Source of the DNA: Syngnathus acus
Taxonomy: Eukaryota; Chordata; Actinopteri; Syngnathiformes; Syngnathidae
NCBI RefSeq assembly: GCF_901709675.1
Contig: NC_051097.1
Coordinates: 11,324,039-11,388,038, forward strand
Direction: 5' to 3'
DNA length: 64,000 bases
The notes beneath the pieces are model-generated. The model saw only the letters and a list, made by a program, of their open reading frames with translations, searched no databases and was not told the origin of the DNA. Numbering within the stretch: position 1 is the first letter of the stretch; each line of letters starts with the position of its first letter. Positions 38,901 to 50,900 of the stretch are shown in pieces. The position numbers and the translations under genes are program-made.

Positions 38901-41900
38901 TAGGGGAAAATCGATCGTCTCCCTTCGGCGGGAGAAATTTATGAAGCTGCAACATAAACGCAGTCATGTCCAATTAGCCTCTGGGAATTTACAAGGCGGC
39001 GGGGCGGGGTGGGGCGGGGCAAGGACGGGGGGGCGGCCGATAAAGACTTGAGTTGAAAGCAATAAGGCGTGCGTGCGAGCAATCAATGATCGCGGCTTGA
39101 CGCGGTTCCCTCGCCTCGCTCGGTCGCTTCCCGCTGCGCTGGTGACGGGACGCCGCAGCGACTTATGTAGCAGTGATTGGCCGTAACGGAAAGCAGCACC
39201 AGCAGGAGGCGCAATGCAAGACGTGGCCTGATTCGGACAGATTTTTTTTGGTTTTTGGCTTGGGCATCCACATTGGACTCCAAAAATGTGTACAAATTAT
39301 ATTTGAAAAACCGGCGAGCATGGCGTCCCCAAACACACACACACACACAAACTCTCCGACTGGAGCTAGCACACAGCGTAGCTTCGGGGCTTCACACAAT
39401 CAAAGCGGTAAAGATATGACACGGCGCAGCACAAGTTGGCAGGCAGAGTTTGAGAGAAAGAGCGGCGGCGCGTTCTCCGCCTCGGGACGGCGAGATGGGG
39501 AATGGGCGACTACAGCAAAGAGAGCGATAAAGGCCCATTAACGGCTGCTTCCAGCTCACAGCTCCCCCTTGATGTTTGTTTAGCTTTCCTCGTATTTAGA
39601 CCCGTAATTGCGACGCGTCTGAAAACAGGCGGCGGCGCCGTCATTCGGGACACGACTTCACACAGACACGTGCTCAGAGCGCAGCCACGGTCCGGGCGGG
39701 GCGAAACCCGTCATTGCGCGATCTCGAATTCACGTCAGTGCCCGCAACACGATGGTTTTGATTGTCGAAGCTGCTCGGCCGGTGTTGCAATAGCGCTCGC
39801 TTGAATCGGCGTCACGTCGATGCTAATTTCCGTAAATGGAGTTTCCCAGTATACGTTAGCATTAAGCTCACACGGAATGAAACCGTTTCAATACATCACG
39901 CTTCTCTGATTTCCTGACAACGAACTTGAGGAAGTACGGCGGCGGCGGCGTGAGAACAGGCGCTCGCTAAGGGATACCCGCAAAAGTTTGTTTTAATAAG
40001 TTGAAGTGTGTTTAAAACCTAACGCTTTAATCTTTGTGACGGCCTACACAGTCAAACTTTTGCAACGAGACAGGCGGAGAGTTTTAGAAGAGTAGACGCG
40101 GCGATGAATCGGCCGCTGTCACTCACTCAGCGCGGGCGTTTGTCGCCTGGCGGCCCGTTCGGAACACACCTGTCTCATTTCGCCAAAACGTCGGAGCTCC
40201 CGTGGCGTGTACGCTAACACACACGAAAAAAAAAGAAATGTTCAATTTCCCTCGTCGTTTCGGCGGACAGCTCGTTTCCCTCGCCGGCCGAGGCGAGACA
40301 CCCGTCTGATGGATGGCGCCTGCCGCGTCCCGTCAGCTCAAGCGCTTGATCAGACACAAGAGGTATAGATTTAAAAAAAACTTTTGGAACATAACTTAGC
40401 GAGGTAAAGTCCGGTGGTGTAGAGCGATTTTGCAAATAAGGTGAGATGGGATCAGCGGCAGATATTTGATGGAAACGGACGGCTGTGGAACAAACTGCAA
40501 TCGGAATCCAGGCGCCCATCTGAACATTTTGCCCAGGAACCAAAAGCGTTATTGATTACTTTCTTCTTTTTTTTCCCCCTCAACCCGCTGCCTTCTTTTC
40601 ATTTAGTTCATGCAATGTCATAGCGTGATTGTCGACAGTGTGAGAATTAAAAAAGGCTCGAAGGAATACTTGAGCTCTTTTTGCGTGCTTGGTTAAGTTT
40701 AAAAGGGCTCAAAGTTTGACGCGCCGTGGTGCGCGGCGTGCATCTGAAACGTATGCGCCGTGGTCCAAAAGGGACGAGGCGGCTCGCTCCGTCAGTCCCT
40801 CCAAACAACAACACGGCGAGATGAGTTTGGCAGTAGTTGCGCTTTTGATTTCCTCTGAGGAAAAAACGGCCACTTTAATAAACTGCGGCGTTAACATCGT
40901 CAAGCTCGTCTGCAACGCCAGCCTCGCCTCATCTCTGCCTTTTTTTTGGGGGGGGGGGATATAAAGGTGCAAGTGCAACCTGCACGCCTCACAGTGCCTG
41001 CTGCAGGAGGGCAACCTGCAGTGCCAGTGTGAGCACAACACCACGGGCCAGGACTGCCAGCGCTGCAAGAAGGGCTTCAAGGCCAAGTCGTGGAAGGCCG
41101 GCTCCTACCTGCCCACGCCCAACGGGACCCCCAACACCTGTAAGTAGCCAACATGTCTGCTTCACGAGTCTGCGGGGGAGGAGGGGGGATCCCGGAGGAG
41201 AAGGCTGCCGTGATGATGAAATAATAATCTAGGGCAGCAGCGTCTCCTCGGTTTTGTCCTTCCGAGCAACACTGGAAGAGACGCACGCAGCCGACACAAA
41301 AACGCACCTGGGCGCTTTCTACTTGTCAGCCTGGCGACGTGTTGCTTTTACATTCACGCATCCCATTAGCCGCATTTAAAAATTCAAAACGTTGCTCAGC
41401 GGAAGCTGCTCACGGAAAATTTGGGACGGTCACTGAGTTGTACGGATATATATATATAGATATATATATATATATTTTTTTTTTTTAAAACTTTGCTCTG
41501 CTTTTTGGTCAGAAACCGTTTTGTTTTGTTTTTTAGTTCAAATTTTAGGTTCTTGAGCCAAAGCACGCGTAGCCAGTGTCAAATGTTGCAGTCAATGTGA
41601 TCATCAAGACGAAAGCTCAACGCATACAAGTCAACTCATCTTCTTCTTCTTCTTTTCAGGTACGCTTGCTGGTTCGCCCTCCGGTTCTAGTAAGTAATAA
41701 TGCAAAGCGGAAGAGCTTTCGCTGCATAGCTTTTCTTGCCTTTTCCAACTTTGAACCCCGTCGGGAAGGCTCCTTACACTCCCACCCCTGCACTCACTCG
41801 CTTCTCTTCTCTTCTCTTCCCCCACTAGTCATCTCCCTCGCTCTCTCTCGCTGGCTTTTTCCATCTCTGCTTCATTATTAATCGGCCCCTCTGTCGGCCG

Positions 41901-44900
41901 TGTCCTTTCATCGCCGCACATCACACAAACCTGCTCAGGAGGAATTCTTCCACAGTTTGCTTTTCAGACGCTAGCCGTTGACGGACTGAAGGAAAAGGGG
42001 GAGCGCAGAGCTGACGCCCGAGTGGGCGCTGGCAAAAAAGAAAAGCAAGAAAGAAAGAGAGAGAGAGAGATTGTGTGCGATTCCGGGCGAGGGCCTCGGG
42101 TGAGGCGGGAATGAAACAAGGCGAGGTGATTAGGGATTCTCTCTGTGGAGAGTCTCTTCCACACGAGCCGGCGTCAAAGTGCCCACGTTGACTCCGGCTT
42201 TTATGCATCGACGCCGAAGGGGCGGAGCCAGCCCCGTCGATGGCAATTTTCGCAAGTCGTGGCAGAGGCGGACAAAATCGGTACTCATCAACATCTGGGT
42301 CACGCGCAAACCCCCGCAGATTTGGAAGCTTTCCTCATTTTAGCTCCTGCGCACAGCGCCGAATTTATCTTCAAGCTAGAGTCGGCGGGGACAGAACGCG
42401 CGGCGAGCATACGGCACGGCCGGACCCCAACGCACGGCCTGGCCTGCCTTCGGCGATCACCGTAACCGTGCCGACTAATCCAAGTCACCACGCTTACGTC
42501 AGCGAGCACGCTCGCGTGAGGATTAGGTTGGCTGGAAAGTCTGATCCGGCAAGCCGGCTTCCTATTGGTCGGCTGGACAGATGGGTCAGAGCCGCCAAAT
42601 CCGACTCATCTGCGTACGTATTACAGGAACAAACCCACGCCACTCACCATGACCCGGACTCGAGCTTGCACAATACAGACCGATGACGAGACGTCAGCTC
42701 CGAAACTCACTTCAACATAGTTCCTTGGCGCAAAGATGGTGCCAAAGCTTCACTTGTCTTAGACAGGGCTGCAACGCCACCAGTTTAGGGCATTTCAGAC
42801 ATCACAAAAAACAAAACGGAGAACAGAGAGCTCAACTCTCACGTGATGTTTTAAACACAACAAAAGTCGGACGTAGCACGTCGAACGAAAGGGAGCGTGC
42901 CTGGAAAAAGGTGTGACGCATTAAGGCGTGGGCGGTAACCGGCGGGCGGCCGAATCGCAATGTCTTCATTAGTCGGCGGCCGAATCAACGCCGTACCTCG
43001 CCGCCGTAATAAGACATGAGGATGCTGCGAGTGACGGCTAGCATTAGGGCAATGATTGGGAGCGTTTGGCGGGGCGACGTGACAAATCATCTCATTATAT
43101 GCAAATGCACTACGACCGCGTGTGTGTGTGTGTGTGTGTGCGCAGGAAAAGCACACGAGCGCCCGATGCTGTTCGCTCACTTAAGTCTGCGTGTGCGAGT
43201 GTGCGTGAGACAGTCCATCTGCGCAGTCAGACAGGCAGGCACCTGTCAAACAACGACGCCATAAATCCGCTTAGGTTGTCATAACCCACTTAAGAAAATA
43301 CAATCTAGTCCTTCTATCTGTTTTCCATTGTGCCTATGGTCGCCAGGGTAGGGCGTGATCCTTTTGGGCGGGCGGCATTATTGTGCCAATGAGCAGATGT
43401 ACAACAAAGTGAGTTCAAGGGCTTCATTTAGACACAAGTAGTGCTTTGTCACCATCTTTTGACAGGCGAGTGCCAAGCTATTATGTCAAAGTGAGATGAG
43501 AGCTTCATTTAGACAAAAGTAGTGCTTTACCATGCAACATTACAGCGCATTCTCGACTCGGCGGGAACGACGACGACTAAAACGGCCAAATGTGGCCCCC
43601 TAGAGGTCGCGCGCTGTACAACCTGCGTCGCCCCAATTGTGTCATTCGCGATTACGCTAACGCTTCGCCCGCAGTGGAGATTGCACCGCTCTCGTTCTTA
43701 TGACTAATTAATGATGGAGTCCCACCACCAGGGGTTAATATTTGCCATGATATTAACGCAATTGGATGCCCTCAAAGTCCCTTTGGATCAGGGAAGCCCC
43801 AACCACCGAGTCATTATTGTGTGAATGCTAAACATGACAAACAGTGAAGCACATGCTGCTGATGGCACTCGCTAGGCCACGCCCCCTAAAAACAGGGGGG
43901 GGGGGAAAAAGGCTTTTGCCATACATGGCAAGATATCATTTGATGGCGCGCTGTTTCTCTGCAGGATAAAAACATATATATTCTGCCAGCGATGGGAGGC
44001 TTGTGGAACAGCTTTGGAGTTCAGTCTTTGTCAGCAGTGTGAAATCGCACTTTTCACTGTGTGAACGCTCGTCACGCAGCGCATGTGTGCGTGCGTGCGT
44101 TTGAAGAAGAAGAAAAAAAAGGATGAGGCGTTCTCTGGATAAACAATCTGAGGCAGCATCTCCTATGTTAATTCGCAAGCCCGCTCAGCAGCTCCTCGTT
44201 GCATTTACATGCCGTGTCCTCGTCTAACTGATGCAGGGCAGCTTCAAAAAAAAAAAAAAAAAAAAGCACTTTCATGGCCAATTAAAAAGGCCCACCAGAC
44301 CGCGCATCTCTGCCGGTCCATTTGCGAGAGATGCACACAAGCAGGAATGCAGCCCACATGCAATATGTGCAAGGAGCGCCCTGGAACTTGTGTCTCCCCC
44401 TTGAGGAGCCTCGTGGTACCGCTTCCAGACTCTTACATGGAGTTACCGCTCTACTTAAAAAGTGATACAATGACGCCGATCCGTGCGCAGTCAAAACAGC
44501 TGGCAGAACCCCGGGTAGTAGGCGGCAGTGAGATTTGGCCGGAAGGGGGATGCTTACAGGATGCCCATCTCTGGGGACCGGCAGGGCCCGGGCAAAAACA
44601 CCTCCAGGGGGTGAGGATGTACAGATGGAAGGTCTCTAGTGGGCTGCGAAGCGCTGGCCGCTTGACGACATGTATTTTGCCTCGCAAGTGTACACACATC
44701 GTCCCCCTCCCGCCTCCTCAGAAGTGGAAAATGAAAAAAAATGAAAAGTTCAAAATAATATTCGGCCTTCGTCAAGAGTTGTACGCCTCAATTTGCTATT
44801 CACGACGACGTGATGATGTCATCAGAGGGTGGGATTGATATTTTACTAGGGACTCCCCAAATTGCGAGCTTCAGATCTAATTTTGTCGCGACAGTCGGCT

Positions 44901-47900
44901 CTTGAGCCTCGAGGCTCGTCTTCTAGCGACCCATGAGGAAACGGTGACCAGAACCACCTGGTTGTTTAGCTCCGCGTCGCATATTCCCGCTGGGGTGTCA
45001 GACGTTTCCTCTATGAACAAGCGTGAGGAGTAGCAAGCTCCATCTGAACTAGATTCCCGTCTCTCTCCGACACACACAATAGCCCCGAGAACTTGACGCA
45101 AAGGATGCTGGGAACGGCAAAATGCCCTCTGGGAAAAGCAGAACATGGAAAAGAGCAGTGGGGGAGGGCTGGAAAAGCTGAGAGAGTTAAAAATGCAAAA
45201 GCGCCATGTACGTACGTATGTCCAGGCTGCTCTTTGGAGCCTATACTGATTCAAGACGTTAGAGGAGATGTTGAGAAACATGGCCACACAATCTCATCTC
45301 GTCGCGCTCACCTCCAATGTGTCAGTTGAGAAGAGAAGAAGCCCCGAAGGTATCGTTAGCTTCCCATAGACTCCGCCTTGTAGAAACCTGAAGCCCTCAT
45401 ACCTTCCACCTCCACTTGAACCCAAGTCCTCACTTTTTGTATTAGTCTCTCACGAGGAACATGAGCCTTACAACCACAAAGGCACTTTCTCATCCCGGTA
45501 TGAGGGCCACGGGGAGGCTAAACGACAAGTTGAACAAGAAGGTATGACTTTTCTAAGGATCGTAGTGACTATGGCTGACTCGTGCAACTCACGGCCACAG
45601 AGGCACTTTCTCATCTGTACATGAAGACAGGCATAGAAGAGTTTCTGTTCCTCGTGAGAATTATGGCCATGGGATGACAAGCTCATCAGAAGGTATTGAC
45701 AGAGACAGCGCTGTAGACAGTAGAAGCCCTCCCTTTAAAACTTGACCTCCCTCTAAATGTTCACTATTTGTAGTATTAGTTTCTCATGTTCTTCAGGGAC
45801 ATGAAACTCACGGCTACAGAGGCACTTTCTCATCTGAACATGAAGACACGCATAGAAGAGTTTCTGTTCCTGATGAGAACCATGGCCATGGAATGAGAAC
45901 CTCATCTGAAGGTATTGATATCTCCCATCGAGACAGCGCTGTAGACGGTGAAAGGTCTTCGTTCAAACCTTCACCCCACTCTAAATGTTCACTATTTGTA
46001 GTCTTAGTTTCTCATGTGCTAGAGGAACATGATAATCATGGACACAAAGGCACTTTCATGTCTCATCATGAGGAGATTCCCACAAAGAAGCTATTGGAAA
46101 ATGAAGGTAAAACTTTTCAAAGTAGTGTAGTGGTCACCTCAGCAGATTCTTGGAGATGAGAATGTACATGAGACTCAGTCTTTCAGCAAAGCTACAAATG
46201 AGAAGAAACTGTATCAATATCTTGTCTTTGGCATTTTAGTCTCTCACTCACTTCAGGACCATGAACCTCATAGCACCAGAGACACTTTCTCACCTGAGCA
46301 CGAGGAAGGCAAACATAGAAGAGTTTCCCTTCCTCCCAAGAATCTTGGCCATGGGACGACAACCTCATTCAGTCATGAGGAGGAAATGATAGTTGCAGGT
46401 ATTGTCATCTGCTAGTGTTGTAGAAAGTAGAAACCCTTTCCTTAAACTAAAACTTCACTCTTTATAGCATTAGTTGCTAATGCTCTTAGGGAACAAGAGA
46501 CTTATGGCCACAAACGTACTTTCTCATCTGAGCATGAGGATGAAGTTGAAGAAGAAGGTAGGCATAAAAGAGGTATGTTTTTCTTCAATTATTGGATAGT
46601 GCGCGGCAACCTAGCTTTCCTTTTATTAACAGTGTCCCACAAGTCTGAGAGACATGGCCATGAGAGTCATGGCCACAGTACTTCCTCACATGTGCTTGAG
46701 AATAAAATGGAAGGTGAGGAAAAAGTCGCCCAAAGTCAATTTATCTTTTAAGGGTCCAGCATAATGGAAATAACTGGTTATGTCCATGGCAGTTTCCCAC
46801 AGGTCTGAGGGACATGCACATGAGACTCGTGGCCACAATGGCCATTTCTCATCTGAGCATGAGAAAGACAGAAAGGTTGAGCACAAAGACAGTCAAATGA
46901 GAGGTACACACATGTCTGCGGGACATGGCCATGAGACGGATGGCCACAATAGCCACTTCTCATCTGAGAATGAGAATGGCAGACATGGTGAGCGAGAAGA
47001 CGGGCCTGCTGTAATTTTTAAAGATGGAATTTTGAACACTTGCTTTGCTTGTCCATCGCATAGATTCTCACAGATCTGAGGGACATGTACACGTGACTCA
47101 TAGCCACAATGACCATTTCTCAACTGAGCATGAGAATGACAGAAAGGTTGAGGACAAAGACAGTCAAATGAGCGGTACACACATGTCTGCGGGACATGGC
47201 CATGAGACGGATGGCCACAATAGCCACTTCTCATCTGAGAATGAGAATGGCAGACATGGTGAGCGAGAAGATAGCCTTGCTGCCATTTTTAAAAGGTGGG
47301 AATTTGAACTCTTTCCTTGCTTGTCCCTTACATAGATCCTCACAGGTCTGAGGGACATGGGCATAAGAGCCATGGACATCACATTTTCTCATCTCTGCAT
47401 GAGAAAGACAGGGAAGGTGAGGAATAATTCAGCCAAAGTGAAATGAGAGGTGTCATTTTAGAGTCGAGCGAGACGAAAACTTGCACACCTGCTCTGCGTT
47501 TATTTGACAGTTTCCCACAAGTCTGAGGGACATGGGGATGAGACTCATGGCCACAATGGTCATTTTTCATCCGAGCATGAAAATGACAGGGAAGGTGAGC
47601 AAGAAGACAAAGTGAAAGGAGCGGAATGTAGCAGAATGAAAACGTGTACTCCTTCCTGTTTTGCTTTTCAGGGACAGTCTCGCACAAGTCTGAGGGACAC
47701 AGTCATGAAATTCATGGCCACAAACATTTCTCATCTGAGCAGGAAAATGACAGACATGGTATCATTTTAAAGTTTGAGAATAACGAGCAGTGAGCTCTAA
47801 TCTGCACTCTCGTTTGGCTTGTCCCTCATACGGTTTCCCATAATTCTGCAGGACATGCTCATGAGACTCATGGGCTCAGCCACCATTTCTCATCTGAGCA

Positions 47901-50900
47901 TGAGAGTGGCAGACATGATGAGGAAGAACTGGGACAAATGAGAGGTACTTGAGCTGGATAGTTTTCAGTTTCAATGCAACTTGAATGTGGTTTTCTTTTA
48001 CAGTCGATGGAGAGGTATTTCTGGGCTTTTGGAAAGTAGTGCTTACAGTCGACGCGACAAAACGCTACCCTTTATCGTCGGGTAGAGAGGGAGGAGGCAT
48101 GGAATGCCACAAAGGGAGGCGTCCAGCCATTTTATTTGCGGCGACGATGGCGTCCCTGGACTGCCTGTTTACTTGAAACACAACAATGAGGCGCTAGATA
48201 TGTTCGACATAAGACAAGGGGGGCCTTGAAAGTACAGAAAAACAAAATGATTTGATGCACTGACAGCTGCAGCCATCAACTTTTCACAAAAGAACAGCAT
48301 CATTGTTATCCTGCCTGAGGGCCAAAGGGAGACAGAGTGAACTTTGTTGATTGTCTGTCTGTCTGTAGATTGTCAGTCAACCAGGTCATGAAAATCCTGG
48401 AGCACTGAATTCAAACAAGGTGAACTTATTCTATGAGAAGTTTTGCTTTTATTGCAATTTAGAAGACACGGGAGGGTGACTGGCCAAAATTCAGCCCAAC
48501 CTCTTGGCTGATGCTGCCTCTTCTTTACTGTACAACAGAAGAGCAAAGCTCAGTTTATCGCCATGAACACGTTCTGGAACGGATGGCCTCGCGACTTGCG
48601 GGGGGGGGGGGGTCCCCTGGGGCGACAAGATTTTAGTGTTCAGATCTGGAGCGCAAGCTTTTGACGTGGGTCAATGACAACGGCGGCTGTTTGGGTCTTC
48701 CGCAATCTTAAAGAACACGAGCAGGATACGCACAGTCGCAAATCAACTTCTGCCGGCAAGGAAAGGCACCGACGCAGAAAGCCCGAGAGGAAAGGTATCC
48801 GATTGTATGAAAGCGCCGCGTGATTTGCTGGCATTTGAAAATAAACGGGAAGGAGAAAGATTTGATTTGAGGGTGACGGGGAGGTGAGCTTGTCATAAAT
48901 CGTTAGACGTTGCAGTCTTGCCGATCGGTTCCGGTAAAACAGCCTGAGCTGGTGTGTTCCGCGTCGATACAAATTGATTTGCGAGATGTTGCTGCTTTGT
49001 AGCGCACCACGGCGAGAGGGATGGAGGCGCTCATGAAACGCCGGGCTCCTTTGGGAACCGCCATCAAGACGGAGAGCAAGAGGAGGAGGAGGGGAGAGAG
49101 AAAAAGCAGAAAGGTAGAAGTGAAACAGGCGGCGGGCGGATTAGCCGTCACACTGGGATTTAGAATCGTCACGATGAGGTTACAAAAAATGTTCCTTGCT
49201 TACAAAGTTGTGTATTAAAAACAAACAAGTCCGTAAAAGGGAAACACCATAGACAGGCAAATCAAACTAACATCAATGCTACTTAAATGTGAACTTGCAC
49301 AGACATTAGCTTGCTATATCAAAGCAGCCATTTTCAGGAAGCGTTTGTCTGCAGCAGCACAACGTGCCGCTGAATCTCAAGCGTATTCCTTCACTCCTTA
49401 AGGGCTCCTGAAACTCTTGATGTCAAGCCAGCCCGGGGCGAGACATTTGTTTGGAATCATATATGATCATTTCAAAGGTAAGAGAGCGGCAGGCGGACGG
49501 ACGGCCGGTCAGCCGCTACACGGCGGGAGGGAGCTTGGCGCAAATGTGACATTAAGTAAATGTTTGATTTAACCGGAGTTAGCGGTATTTCCAAAAAAAA
49601 AAAAACTGTGGGAAGATTCCTTTCATTGCATGTTTTTTTTTTCCATCTTCATGCATCTGTGTGTGGTTGTCTCTGCATTCCGTGCATGATCAAGGTAAGT
49701 GTAAACCAATTTGCACGCTTAAACCCGACAAGCGGCGAGTTTCCATTTCATAAAAGATGCTCGTTAGCTGGGGAAGACGGTCGCGGGCGATTGATAAATG
49801 GCAATAAAGCAACATCTTGACTAGTGGCGTTGATTCGGCGAGCGGGGTCCCGGTGCCTCTCTCAAGTCTGCGGCGTAATTGGTCATTTATATTTAATCAG
49901 GCACTCCCCCCCCCCCACCACCGCTCGCCTCCCTCTGTGCTGAGAGAGGCACTTTACGGCACCGCATTCGCCGACTTCCTTTAAACCTGCTCATTCATAA
50001 TTCACGCCGCGTCGTCAACCAACAATAATAAAATAATAATGTGACGGCTGATTAAACAGCTAAGCTGCCACTTTTTAATGCCCATTTAAATGCGTATTTG
50101 CATAAACCTGCCTGGGTAATGACTTAAAAGAAAAAAAGCGTGGGGGGGCGCCGTGCTTCGCGGCTCACCGTGGGTCGGAGGCAACTTGTGAAGCTTAATA
50201 AAAGCGTAATTAGGCAGCAGGCTTGCTGAGGGCCATCGCAGCGAAAGCTAGCGTTCAAAATCATTGGGCGGCGTGGGGGGGCCCATCCGCACCGCCGCTG
50301 CTTAACGTGGCAAAAGTCTCGCTTCAGCGTTTCTACCGAGCAGGCGTTCGCCAAACTGGACTGGCAAAATATCATCCAACCCTGCCGGCGCTCGGTTCTA
50401 AGCGCAAACGTGCTAACAAACATCATTGGCCTCATTCTTAGCGTCGTTAGCTTCTAATCAGCTAATGGGCTAATGACACGACATTACACTTCCCCAAACA
50501 CAATTAGCAGGCCTTGACTGGCGCCGATGCAAACAAGCGCGGGAGGCCAACGGGCGGGCTCAGAGGTCCCAGCAGTAATCAGTGCGGCAGTCGAGCCGAG
50601 TCAGCGAACCGCGAGCCAGCCGGCGAGCGTCGTAACGGTGAGGGAGCGGCCCGTGTTTAAAGAGCCGACGCGGGGCTCGTAAAGCACGCCGAGCGCCGTC
50701 CGCTAGCTCGCTGAGGTCCAAAACTTTGCGACATCCATCACTCGCCGCTCTCGAGGAATCTTATTAGAGCGCGCCGGTCGGTCGGTCGGCCGACCGCTTG
50801 CTCTTGAAAGTTGAGCAGCGACGCCTTCAACTCATCTCCCCCCCTTTGCTCTTCTTCTTCTTCTTCAATTTAGACTGTGAATGCTACGGCCACTCCAACC

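Larger units (their letters stand above)
45446..47944 (+). repeat. Tandem array of histidine-rich exon units
   Basis: About 2.5 kb made of repeated exon-plus-intron modules (12 intact units, 1 decayed). Units fall into a 5' type (VSHxLxxH...GTFSS, often with HRRVSxP) and a 3' type ([18 protein letters not shown]). Codon use favours A/T at third positions, unlike the GC-rich constitutive ntng2 exons. Confidence 0.8.

Noticed and set aside
44209-44838. 209-codon frame with a Cys-rich stretch in ntng2 intron 4
   Set aside because: Starts in a poly-A run, has no splice borders in the needed phase and no recognisable domain; the Cys spacing fits no family I know.
45446-47944. An independent nested gene encoding a His-rich protein, or a CRISPR-like repeat array
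   Set aside because: No start or terminal exon is evident and every unit is phase 1/1 like the host gene's flanking exons; the spacers are introns with AG/GT borders, and CRISPR arrays do not occur in vertebrate nuclear DNA.
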